From Leptasterias polaris (taxonomy: Eukaryota > Echinodermata > Asteroidea > Forcipulatida > Asteriidae), in assembly GCA_037783415.1 (NCBI GenBank), contig JAZGTN010000059.1, positions 2,108,001 to 2,172,000 of the forward strand: a DNA stretch of 64,000 nt, in the 5' to 3' direction. Made by a program: the position numbers and the translations under genes. The notes beneath the pieces are model-generated. The model was not told the DNA's origin, did not search any database, and worked only from the letters and a program-made list of their open reading frames with translations. Positions 1 to 10,801 of the stretch are shown one piece after another (position 1 is the first letter of the stretch; each line of letters starts with the position of its first letter).

Positions 1-640
1 CACATTCCTTCAACCGCTTTAAAAAAATGAGACAATGGGCGACTTGCTGATCATGCAGTCATGGTTTGTAATACATTTCTCACAGAGCTAGGGTTTTTTC
101 CCAAATCTGTGTTCAAAATTGTGAAATAATTTGACCCCGACCCTGAGCTTTTGTGTGTGTGTAGTGTGTGAAATCAAATATTCATAGCAGCATTTTCGAA
201 AATTAGTGGCATCGGCTCCATTCCGGCTCATATTCAATTATAGCCACTTTAGCGTGAATAATGTGATGTATGTGACATGTTTTGTTGCGTTGTTGGTTGA
301 TCAAGCATGCAGTCATGGTTTGTGTCAAATTTCTCATAGCGGGTTTTCCCAAAAGCTGTGTATGATGGTGAAATCGGGGTGTGGTAACTACCTGTACATA
401 TATTTTTTTTTTAAATCGACAGGCTACATTAAATATTCCTGCATTCGTATACAAATTATACATATCATGAGTAATGACCTCCGACGCATAGTCTTGTCGT
501 GTAGTAAGGCAACGATACAAATGGCCGTTTGAAAGACAACATTTTGTAAAAATTATGACGGTGCTCTATATTCCGAAACCCCTGTATATGTTCTGACAGC
601 CATTATGTAAAACAAAAACCCTAATAATTTACGCGCTGTG

Positions 641-700
641 TTTAGGGGAGGGGGGGGGGGGGGTATGGTTAGGGTTGGGGTAAGGGCTAGGAAAATACAG
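641..700. repeat. G-rich tract with poly-G run
   Basis: A GGGG block is followed by a run of 14 G (650-663) and then several GGG/GGGG groups spaced by TTA/TT. The pattern could form a G-quadruplex on the + strand. A single TTAGGG-like hexamer occurs here, but there is no array. No gene was recognised in the surrounding 1-1440. Confidence 0.6.
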
Positions 701-1440
701 CAGGGGTGTCGGAACATAATATAGGTGTGTAACCGACAACTCTGATGTAAGAATTAGCTATTTCTAGTGACATTTGATATCGTGTGTTTGTAAGTTTCGA
801 CGTGGACAACCCCCAACCCAGTAAAACCCATGTAAATTAGTCCTATAAATAATTTGTATGTGCTCTTTTCAAGCCAAATTGAGGCTGTGCAACTGCCCTG
901 CAATACCGTGGTTCATTGGGCCCTTGCATTCCTAACTCCTATGGATTTGCAGCACCGGTTGGACAGGAGATTCTATAACCCCGACATTTTATCCCCGCTT
1001 GCGGTTAATATTGTGTAGAAATTACATCTGATCCTGTTTTGAATCAACTTCCTGGGGGAATGGGGACACATACATCGGGAAACAAATTCCCCCATGACAC
1101 TAGTCTTGATTGGCGACGCTGTTTTTTGTATTAGCCACCGGTAGAGGGCGCTACATCGACTGTTTGGTGGGACTCAGAAGGACTGGGCAAGTCTATAAAT
1201 CTGGATCGAAACAGTTTGATCCAGATGTTCGTGTGATACAGATATCTCTTCTCCAGTAATTCGTGTTGCGGATATCGCACCACGTTAAACAAAATGAACG
1301 TCGGCAATCAAGACTACCATGACACCGGTAGTGTGGTCGCTTAGTTGAGTAATCGTTCATTTTGTTAACACTCACCACCCTCGCAGGTACCCATTTACTG
1401 TTGGTGATGAGAACTTGAGAAGGCAATTCAAGTAGATGTC

Positions 1441-2278
1441 TAGACTTGGTTCCAAGTCTGTGCTCGTGGTTTTTAGTCTACCTGATAGCCAATACATTAT
1501 TGCCTGAAATAGCGCCCTCTTGTGGATTAACCTCCGTATTTAACCTACGATCACAGACTTGGGAACATTGTTTTTCGGTTTGTACACACCCTATGGCGAA
1601 TTAGTCCAAAAGTGGACGGAACACTCTGATTGGTCAGAATCTCAGAAGCCGTCAATAAAATGCACATTCAAACCTGACCGTTTATACCACGGGATATAGT
1701 ACAGAAATACAACATTGATGCACATTGTAACTAATCTGCCTCTGCTCAGTGATTCAACTTGCAGTTTGGAAACAAAACCCAAAGTGATTCTAGTTTTTAA
1801 TTCAAAATAAATAAAAAACGTTGGGAAAATCATTAGACGATTCCATTCAAATAAAGGGAACACAGTTTTTCGTCTAGTAGGGATCAGGTTATTTGTCATG
1901 TTTATTTTTCAATATTTTAAGAATAAGCCTAGATCTAGTATTAGTTTATGTATAAATTAGAAATAGCATACGTACAAAGCACTATAAAAAAAAAAAAATT
2001 ACTCGATCGATTTTACAGAAAATACTGAAGTGATTATAACCTATTGGGAATAGACGCAACCAACAGGAGTTTTGTGGCCTCCTGATTGGTCATCTCTCTG
2101 GCATAGTGTTGTTATGTAAATGTCAGTTGTGAATAAAATAATAATGAATATCCCGTATACACAAGAGGGTCAAGTCTGAGATTGCGAGTTAGAGCGCGTG
2201 ATTAGCCAATCTGCGGGGGGGATTTTGTGTGGCTGATGCAGAGAAATAACCGCGATCTCAGACTTGAAATCAAGTCTA
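1441..2278. mobile_element. Non-autonomous TIR element with 9-bp TSD (MULE-like)
   Basis: The left end reads TAGACTTGGTTCCAAGTCTG and the reverse complement of the right end reads TAGACTTGATTTCAAGTCTG, so the termini are inverted repeats. The flanks are an exact 9-bp direct repeat, GTAGATGTC, at 1432-1440 and 2279-2287, which is a clean target-site duplication. Nine bases is the usual length for Mutator-like elements; that class is inferred from TSD length only. The TIR sequence recurs in inverted orientation inside the element near 1547-1567 and near 2170-2186, so it may be a compound of two shorter hairpins. No transposase ORF is present. A relative with its own 9-bp TSD lies at 51923-52193. 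Confidence 0.75.
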
Positions 2279-2459
2279 GTAGATGTCTTGAAAGGACACA
2301 AGATAGTGTCATGACTGGGATTCGAACTCACATTCTGATGGCTCGTTATTAGCCAACAGAACTTGTAGAACCTGGCACGTTAATCCGGAGGTCGTTGGTT
2401 CAAATCTCACTCTTTGTCTTTGTTCAACCCAAAATCAAAATAACATTTGTTAACATTTT

Positions 2460-4640
2460 CGATCGTTTCCGTTTCTTTTGATAGTTTCTTGACAGCCAAA
2501 AGTACAAAATCTTTAGACAATAAACCCTTTGTTTATCTAAACGATTAAGACAAGTAAAAACTATATTTACGTTCAATAAACTTCAGTGCGGCAGTTTACT
2601 TATATTATTGTAGAGGCACGGCAAAGAGGCCGTCCCACAAAATTGAAAAGCATTCACCAAAATACTACAAAAAGCAAAATACTTTATTCAGAAGCAGAAC
2701 ACACTACAAATACTGAAATAGCAGTAGGCCACCAGTAACACAGCACATGTCCAGTCACTATAAAAAGGGCAAAATGTCAACATGAGGCTGGCTACATACA
2801 CATACAAGTTTAAAATACCCGATTTAACTAGCCCCAAATATTACAATATTTTTCTTACAAAAAGACGTTTTCAAGACAAAACAATATTCAAAGAGAGTTC
2901 TGGGACGTTATCCCTCGCGAGTAAATAGCTTTGGAGCAAGGACAGAGTCATTCTACACAAATAGAGAGAAATACCTATCGATAATAATGGGCTCTCTCTT
3001 GCCTGAAGGGAACCTGTGGGGGAACCAGGATGTGATATTGGGACTTACAAATTTTCCTGGATGTGAATTTGGAGAAGGGGTTGTGATTTTAGCTAGGGCC
3101 AAGGCACTTTATGTTAATTTGGTTATGTAGCCAGTGGATGTGATTTTGGCTAGGCACAATTAAACATGGATGTGACTTCTGTCTTCGATGTGATTTTGGT
3201 GGTGTTGATGTGATATTGGATAATCTGTCTCAAAATAACATCCAGTCTTTTTACTTTTTCATTTTGTTTTGGAAAATCACATCCTGGCCATACACAGTGT
3301 AAAAAGATAAGACAGTAAATTTTATAATAATAAACTTAACATATCTCTATATTATTACATACAATTTTTCTAACAAATCGAATAAACAATTGTTCAGCTA
3401 CATTGAATCGGTTTTTAGTATTAGCTTACATATATTTAGCTTTCATGAAAACATCTTCATATGAACGATGTGTCTTCTACAAAGAATACTAACTACTACA
3501 CCTTATTACAGTATGCCTTATAATTATAAATCTACTATTCTATTATCGGTTTTCCATCTTGCGTTTTCACGATACACAATATTAATTCACTGTAAGAACT
3601 CGGTGAACAGGCTTTGGTTTCATTTTCTTTTTTACAATTTTGTGTGTGTAATTATTCATTTTCTTTACCCTCTAAAATCACCTTTGAAATAGTCTTTTTT
3701 AAACCTTACTTTAAAAAAAATATTTATACAAGATTTCCAACATTTCTGTCAATTTTGATAGTATTTTGACAGCCAAAAGTACAATATCTTTAGGCATAAT
3801 ACCCTTTGTTTAATATATAAACGCATAATACACTTCAAAACTAAAGATGCTTACATTCAGTTAACTTATGTGCGACAGTTAACTATGTTATTCTTCAGTC
3901 AATTGAAGTTAATTTAAACAATTAAACATTGATGTGATTTCTGGCTTGGATGTGATTTCGGTGGCATGAATAATTATCTGTCTCAAAATAACATCCGATC
4001 GATTCACTTTTTTTAGAAAGACCACATCCAGGCCATTTACAGTGTAAATAGATGTTACAGTATCTTCTTATTGAGCTCTATACTTCTTTATAATTATTAA
4101 AAAATTTCTAACAAATCGAATTAACAACATATTGTTATTCAGCTACATTGTATACAGTTTTTAAATTAATATTAGGTTACATCTTTTGTTTTCATGATTA
4201 AAAACATCTTCATAATGACCTATGTGTCTTCTACAAAAAGTACGAACTACTTTACTCTTTTACAGTATGCCTTTTATACATCTAGTTTTCGTATCGGCTC
4301 AAAGCATAGTTTGCACAATACACAATTTTAAATTCACTTTACGAACTCTGTGAATAGGCTTTTAGTTTCATTCTCCTTATTACATCCATATTTTAATTAC
4401 ATTTTTCAATTTCTTTCGCCTCATGAATCTCTTTTTGAAAAAGCTTGGAAGTCTTTTTAAGACCCTTCCTTTATAAAATCAATTTGCAATTATTTTCGAT
4501 CACTTTCTTTTCTAGAATTTCTGTCAATTTTACTGGTTTCTTGACAGCCAAAGGTACAATATCTCTAGACGTAATATCGTTTGATTAGTAAGTAAACACG
4601 TAAGACACGTTAAAACTCAAAAATGGTATATACATGTACC
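2460..4640. repeat. Diverged tandem duplication of a ~0.75-0.8 kb unit
   Basis: The segment with TTTCTTGACAGCCAAAAGTA recurs, diverged, near 2490, 3762 and 4543. The segment from the CACATCC(T/A)GGCCAT block through a CTTCTACAAA block recurs at about 3265-3510 and 4020-4275. The last two units are 755-780 bp apart; the first is separated by extra sequence. Within about 3000-3260, GATGTGATTTTGG-like phrases also repeat. No coding capacity is visible. It may lie in the 3' UTR of the minus-strand TTC22-like gene (inference). Confidence 0.65.
2683..2688 (-). terminator. Candidate poly(A) signal, minus strand
   Basis: TTTATT on the + strand gives AATAAA on the minus strand. It is the most convincing polyadenylation signal I noticed downstream of the TTC22-like exon. 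Using it would imply a 3' UTR of nearly 3 kb, possibly interrupted by introns. The link to that gene is inference. Confidence 0.3.
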
Positions 4641-5509
4641 ATGGCATGTTCTTTACAATCAAATGAATTAGTTTAACAATATTTAACAACAGTGTTCACC
4701 AAAACACCCAACTAAAAACATTATTATTTAGAGTTTTGTTTCCAAATATAATCAGAAAGGCTCATACTACAAAGTACATGTATATTTAGAAATTTTGTTT
4801 TCATTTTAATCCAGAGACAATATTTTTTAAAAAATCTGTCAGTACAGACTTTTTTCTGTTTATACTTAAATCACGTGATGTCTTAAAAACAGGTTAATAT
4901 CGATATTTTCTATACTACAATTGGTAAAAAGAAGAGACATTGTGACTTTTAATGGTTTGTAATAATTGTTTCCCCCCTGTGTTAGGCTAAGGTTATTTTC
5001 AATGGGCAAACGTAAGCTGGTTTTTGGCTCTTCTTGTTCAAAAAGGGAGAGGACACTAAATATATAGCAATTGTAAATTTTCTGCAAAAGGTAATTGCTT
5101 TTATATCAGCGGGTGCGACCGCCCTCTTTTGGCAGCTACCAAGGTGAGATAGGGCACACCATAGGTCCCCATGTCAACAAATGCTTAATGCTTAGCATAA
5201 AAATGAAGGTTGAAACAACATCAGTTATTTGCTGACAACTATCCTTGTCTTTGTCCTATGTCCTCGTGTCAACAAAAGCTAAATGCTTAACAATAAAATA
5301 AAATATTAAAAAATAGGGCCACTTATTGGGGGCCATACCTGCAATCTACCAGGTTGAAGTCAACAACACCATAAGGACACAGTATTTGATAATTAATTTT
5401 AATTTGTTTGGTTGTTGCTTCTTATTACCAATGTTGAACTTTTATTATGTGACAAACATTGTAAAAAAAAACGCAACCTGCCAAACATTAACTACTAGAA
5501 AATACTCAC

Positions 5510-6943
5510 GGCAAATGCTTTCTTTCTTCGTCCCGCAACTTAGCGTTGCCACATCTCCAGCCATTCTTCTCCTCGCACTCCACGCCTCGTTTGAATGACT
5601 CCAATGCTTGCTTGTGTTCACCGATGAAACAGAGACACATCCCTTTGATTTTATGACAGTCGGGGCTGTCTGCCCCGTCCTGACACTCCTCCCCTTTGGA
5701 ACACGTGTCCAGAGCTTGTTGGATATACACTTTAGCCTGACTGCCGCTTGACGTCCTAGCGAGGTGGTAGTAGACCTCAGCGAGGTTGAAAAAATCCCAG
5801 GGTGAAACATGTTCATTCAAGATGAACTCTAAGTCAGTTTGCGCCGTAGTGAGAAGATCAAGCTCAGCAGGTGACACTCCCCGTCTTCCGGCGGTCTTCT
5901 GTTTGAATGTGAATTGCTTCAGGCATATAGTAGCCCTGGTGGAGTAAGCATGAAAGTTGTGTTTAGATCCATCCATAGAGTCCGTGGTCCTTTCTCTATG
6001 ATCCATCCAGGCGGATGGACGCACTTAAGAACTCCATCGCCCCAGGGAAATCGTGATTACGGTTACGAATAGTAGCAAGGCGGGTATATATACTGGCTTT
6101 TAATGAGTCGGTGACTGCAACTTCTAATGCTTTTTTAAAGCACATTTCTTGATCTCTAATGAAAGGAACTAGATTTTGGGGCACTTTTAGGTCTACTTTT
6201 TTTACAGGAATCTTACGACGAGATGCTTGTCCTAATGCAAGCCCAATGCGGAGAAAGGCGTCGCTTCTCATATCAGGATCTGCTGATTCGCTGTTGATAA
6301 CGGCGCAATTATTACTGACTGTGGTTTTCAGATGCTTTATCGCGGCATCCTCTGTTGTACTTTGTGACTTGAATATCTTCATGCTTGCCAGTCCAATGCC
6401 CAAATGCCAGTCATCTTTTTCTTGACGATCTACCAGGTCACCAGCCAAGTTCATTGCCATGTTGTAGAGTTCCATAGCTGTGCTGTATCGCTCGTGTGTC
6501 TGCGTCTCGTGGTAGTTCTCGTACATGATCGCGAAGGCCTGCTCGGCATATCGTCTTCCTTGCCTCTTTCTCTCTGTTACTGAAGAAACATCAGGGCCGA
6601 GATTGCTTGCTGCAAGTCCCACACCAGATGTAATATAGTCTTCATCCGATAGAGTATGTCTTTCCACATAATCAAGGTTGGCCTTTGCGTTCAGATTGTC
6701 GGGGTCCTCACCGGGTTCAAGAATCTTGTTGAAGTGATCTTTTGCTTCTTGCTCTTTCTCTCCTCTGAAGGCAATAACACCGAGGAGATTGCGAATTGCA
6801 TGGCGTTCTGGACGATGACTTTTGGATTCCAAGAAACCATTCAGGTTTTCTTCTTTATAGGCTGTTGTTATTGGATCTAACGGACCTTTGTTGACAACCA
6901 ATTTCAAAGTGAAATGGCCGACTGGAAAATCGGCTGCAGCCAT
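5510..6943 (-). CDS. TTC22: TTC22-like tetratricopeptide repeat protein, main exon, with frameshifting 34-bp insertion
   Basis: Reading down from the ATG at 6943-6941 (MAAADFPVGHFTLKL), the protein matches vertebrate TTC22 in order. It has an N-terminal xGHFxL block, then a TPR containing AIRNLLGVIAF and NLNAKANLDYVE, then further TPR-like helices, and finally a block with WDFFNLAEVYYHLA and ALESFKRGVE. TTC22 has several TPRs and no well-established function; TPRs usually mediate protein-protein contact. A TAG stop at 5998-5996 ends the first 315 codons. The match resumes in another frame immediately beyond a 34-bp insertion bounded by the 10-bp direct repeat GATCCATCCA (5966-5975 and 6000-6009). 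Without those 34 bases the two frames join exactly. The exon ends at a GTGAGT donor (left edge 5510), and roughly 100 C-terminal residues known in vertebrates were not found. A likely splice acceptor (TTTTTTTCTAATGTGCAG) lies just upstream of the ATG, so a 5' UTR intron is probable. Either this is a disabled allele or pseudogene, or it is an assembly error. Confidence 0.8.
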
Positions 6944-7910
6944 GTTGATTGGTGGTAGAACTGATGACCTGCACATTAGAAAAAAAGGTTATAAAATTTA
7001 AACCATTGGGAGAACTGGAGATTCTCTTCAAGATGTAATTGGAGCAGACTGTAGATTGCTAAACAAAGGCAAGAACATTGCAAGCCGTGGTACAACATAG
7101 GAATACAAGTTTTCGACAGACACGTGAAACAAACAATCTGTGAAAATGTTTTGAAGGAAACAAATGAATAGTGTTTTGAAATTTGGCAGGGATCTTGTGC
7201 AATAGTGATTTTAAGTATTGGTTTTTGGAACCGTTCGATTGATTTAATCCTATAATGTAGATATGTACAATAAGAGTAACCTGTGAATATTTCATTTCAA
7301 AAGGTGGTATGACGGTTTTTGAGATATCGCCGAAAATCCGGCGGTTATGTCCACGCAGGAAGATAATCCGTAGTTGGAAAAACACAATCTGAGAAACGTA
7401 CCTATGTTTGTAGAGGACAATTAATAACCCACAATATTGTAGTTCAACAACGTATTGGGATGGGTTAAATACTCCAAAACATTATACACAAAAAAGTTAT
7501 ACTTACACAAATCCTCGAAGATACCCGCCAGAGAAATCAAAATGCAGGAAATCAAAATGTCAAGTGTTCAGACAGACAAACGCAAACAGCAACAATGGAT
7601 TTCATCTGAGCCTCACCCTTTTTTATATGACGTTGGAATTGAATATACATAGCTGCATTTTGGAAAACGAGGTCTCAGCCCCGCCCGGCTTATAATTCCC
7701 TTAGTCAGTTTAACATGATGTGATTTTGTGCACTGAGTTGGAAGAATCCGTAGCCAAAGCCACTATTTTGTTTGGAACTTATTGAACTTGAACCTTTCAC
7801 CCTGTAGGTAACATTGCGTTGTCGGCTGATCAGTCTCGTGACACTTTACTCATTTGGGGTTTTCCATTTTTTGTTCAAGATTGTGAAACATGAAGGCTTG
7901 TATACAGCAA

Positions 7911-8513
7911 TAGAGAGGTTTCGCAAGCGTACGGATACGGATACAGATACAGATACGATATCCGTATCCGTTCACTTTAGATGCGCGTCAGATTTTGTTT
8001 CGCAATCATAGAGTTATGTGTCAGGCCTAGGCCAAAGTATGGACACACATTGTCATAGGTTCTGCGAGCAAAACAAATCCAAAAACATGTTGTGTATGTT
8101 TTTGTTACATTGGAAATTTTGATTTAATAGTATTTTTGTTTAACTGATCGTTTTCGGACCCCCACGTATAAACGCGTGTAAAGAAAGTTTCCGGCAAGCA
8201 TGTCAAAATAGAGACGACTGTTTATACTGCATTTTCCCAATTTTTTGCTTACAAATGATGAAAATATTTCTATCTATGTTATGAACGACACCTTTAAAAG
8301 CAATACCGGGGAAAATGTTTTTAATCTAGGGCAAAAGTACAACTAAAATCAGAAAAACGGTATCCGTTTTTAACGTACATGTATGAGCTCCCGTATCCGT
8401 TGTCAACGCGCATGCAAAACACGGAAGCTATACGGTTACGCGTCACGTGAACACACAAAGTGTCGACGTATCCGTACCCGTATCTGTATCCGTAGCCTTG
8501 CGAAACCTCTCTA
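7911..8513. mobile_element. TIR element with GGATAC-rich subterminal repeats
   Basis: The left end (TAGAGAGGTTTCGCAAG) and the reverse complement of the right end are identical over 17 bases. Both are followed by tandem hexamers of the GGATAC/AGATAC type, so the inverted repeats extend about 45 bases imperfectly. The flanking dinucleotide is TA on both sides, compatible with a TA target duplication. The 603-bp interior has no transposase. The hexamer array gives a second foldback (GATATCCGTATCCG) inside the left arm. Confidence 0.7.
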
Positions 8514-9390
8514 ATAAGGGACACACCGGCCTCGTTAGGCTATTTTGGTTTCAAAATAGACCAAATCTCGACTCTAAAGGTCTTCCATGAGAAACCATCT
8601 AATTAGTCGTTTTCGAGCATTTTTCCAAAAATTAAGGTCACTTGGTTTATCTGAACCAGATCTTAGTTTGGCTTGGAAAAAATAACGTGATCTTATAGTG
8701 AAAATCAAACTTCGAGGGAACAAAATAATATTTTGAGGGAACAAAATAATATTTCGAAGGAACAACTTTACATCAAGGGCGTTCGACCAAATCAATCGAT
8801 TTCATTCCCTCCAAAACATATTTTGAGGAAACAAAACAAATGCTTCGAAGAGTGAAATAACATTTCGGGGAACACAATATTTTTTACAGCTAAAGGTAAC
8901 AATGTACTGTTGCAAGGAAACAATAAATATAGTTTACTCTTTTTAAAGCTTTAACAAAATTTCACCTAACCCCTTAGGGGCTCACGGTACAAAAGTAAAA
9001 CCTAGTCGTCGCAACGACCGTCGGGAGGATAGAGGGTTACGATCACAATCAACTTTTGGCATTGCTAGAGTAGTAGTACGAGTGGTACATGTACTTGTTA
9101 AAATACGTTTATTAGTCACCTTTAGATTTATTATGCTTTTTTGGACTCAAACCATATTTTAAGTTACTTTATTTGTGTGTTTTTTTTTCTTGTTTTGTTT
9201 TGTGGGGCAATCTGTTGAAGGAGCGTAGATTGGACTGAGGTGTGTATTATGTCGGTTGTTACTTGTTTGTACAGAAAGACGAGGAACCCAGTTACCAATG
9301 GTACATGTGACATTGTGTGTTGGCTGGTAACGTTAGTCTAGTGAGCATATTTTTGTTTTGCTTAGCTAAAGTTTTTGTTCTTAAAGGCCT

Positions 9391-9550
9391 TTTTTCATAG
9401 AGCTGCTATGTTAAAAGCAGAAAATATTACCAGCACATTTTCTGCGAGGCAAAAATTAGCAGGATACCAGTCACAGAGTGTACATGTGACATGGTATTTT
9501 GCCGGTAAGAATGTTTTGTTGTGATCAGCTACTTTCTGTGCAGCTCTAAA
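9391..9550. mobile_element. Small inverted-repeat element (GCTGCTTA family)
   Basis: The left end has TTTCATAGAGCTGCTA and the right end has TGTGCAGCTCTA, inverted to each other. The interior carries phrases seen in other copies (CCAGTCACAGA, GTGACAT, GCTGG-like). It is one of at least six copies in the window; see 13283-13465 for a better preserved one. Confidence 0.5.
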
Positions 9551-9791
9551 GAGTGTTACTGTATGGATACATAAAGAGTGTTACTGTATGGATACGTGCA
9601 TCCCTTCGCTTGTTTGATTTTCTTTTCTTTTTTTTTCTTTTTGGGGGGCGGTGGGGGAAACACCGATTTTGTAATAATTGCGGATATTGTTCCATTGTTG
9701 TTTGCATACTTCATATAGACCAGGAAGGTAGACCCAATCAGTACAATTTATTTTCTAGTCAAAGAAAAGCCTACCTTCGAAAACCACTTAA

Positions 9792-10162
9792 AGGCACTGG
9801 ACACGTTTTGTAATATTGTCAAAGACCAGTATTCTCACTTGGTGTATCCCAACAATATGCATAACATAACAAGCCTGTGAAAATTTGGGCTCAATTGGTT
9901 ATTGAAGTTGCAAGAAAATTATGAAAGAAAAAACACCCTTGTTGTACAAATTAGTGTGCTTTCAGGTAGGAATAAAAGGCTTCTGGCCAGAAGTCTTTTA
10001 TTATTTTAGTGAGAAGTTACCTCTTTCTCAAAAACTACGTTACTTCAGAGGGAGTCGTTTCTCACAATGTTTTATACTATCAACAGCTCTCCGTTGCTCG
10101 TTACCAAGTAAGTTTTTATGCTAATATATATTTTGAGTAATTACCAAACGTGTACAGTGCCT
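9792..10162. mobile_element. TTAA-flanked MITE (AGGCACTG family)
   Basis: A 371-bp element with ends AGGCACTGGACACGTTT and, inverted, AGGCACTGTACACGTTTGG, flanked on both sides by TTAA (788-791 and 10163-10166 region). TTAA target duplication is typical of piggyBac-type transposition. It is about 90% similar by eye to the copy at 29251-29619. The interior has a palindrome around GGCTTCTGGCCAGAAG. Confidence 0.75.
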
Positions 10163-10199
10163 TTAAGGCCTTAGGTCTTTTCTTCGGTGCTCAAAAAAT

Positions 10200-10385
10200 A
10201 TTTCAGTAGGATAGTAGCTTCTTATATAGCACTCATATCCGTCACTTGGTGACGCTCAAGGCACTTCAACAGTCAGTATTTTCCTGCAAGGTATAACTTG
10301 CAGCTACGTTTTGAAGTATGAGATCTCATACGTAGACCTATCCCTTTACATAGCACCATGTAATGGTTTACAAGGTGCTGCCTTT
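10200..10385 (-). mobile_element. Partial SINE body
   Basis: The phrases CAGTATTxTCCTGCAAG, TGCAGCTACG, TTTGAAGTATGA and CACCATGT...ACAAGGTGCTG recur in the same order at 52290-52390, inside a full-length tRNA-derived SINE. The tRNA-like head is missing here. TTAC and TTTA microsatellite sequence follows at 10390-10440. Confidence 0.45.
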
Positions 10386-10801
10386 GCATTTACTTACTTA
10401 CTTACTTATGTATTTATTTTTACTGTCTATTTACTTAGCATTGTTGATTTTGTTTTATATTTTTATATATTAATATTGCTCACTTATGAAGGATCCAGAG
10501 ACTGTTGTATCAAATGGACAGCAATTTTTGTTTATGCCTGTGTAGTTTTTGTTGTTGCCTGGATCGCCTTTAGATAGTGATTATTTTCGCTTGTTGGTTA
10601 TCCTCGGGCTTGTTCTCTGTAGTGATATCATGTTTTTAGTTCTTTGTAAACGTTTGTATGTATTGTTTGTGTGCTGCCTAAAAATAAATAAATAAATTAA
10701 TGAAATGTGTAAATGAAAAAATAAATATAGATTTGCCTCAGCTCTGGCTGAACTTCTCTAAATGATTGTTTCACTATTTGGATTGTGTGTTTTTTGTACA
10801 G

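Noticed and set aside
206..532. Overlapping ~105-codon open frames on both strands
   Set aside because: No recognisable domain, no splice signals around them, and both frames are open through the same AT-rich stretch, as happens by chance.
664..690. Telomere-like TTAGGG words
   Set aside because: Only one true TTAGGG and irregular G groups; not an interstitial telomere array.
2301..2420. tRNA-like GGATTCGAACTC and GGTTCAAATCTC words
   Set aside because: B box-like words on opposite strands without A box, acceptor stem or cloverleaf; most likely SINE scraps.
5326..5355. Last TTC22 exon giving ...PYGPQ and stop
   Set aside because: The acceptor ATTGCAG in the right phase exists on the minus strand, but the short ending does not resemble the family C-terminus; too weak to annotate.
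7455..7652. 66-codon frame as a possible PLAC8 first exon
   Set aside because: It ends in a stop, lacks a suitable donor in the right phase and has no PLAC8-like Pro/Gln N-terminus.
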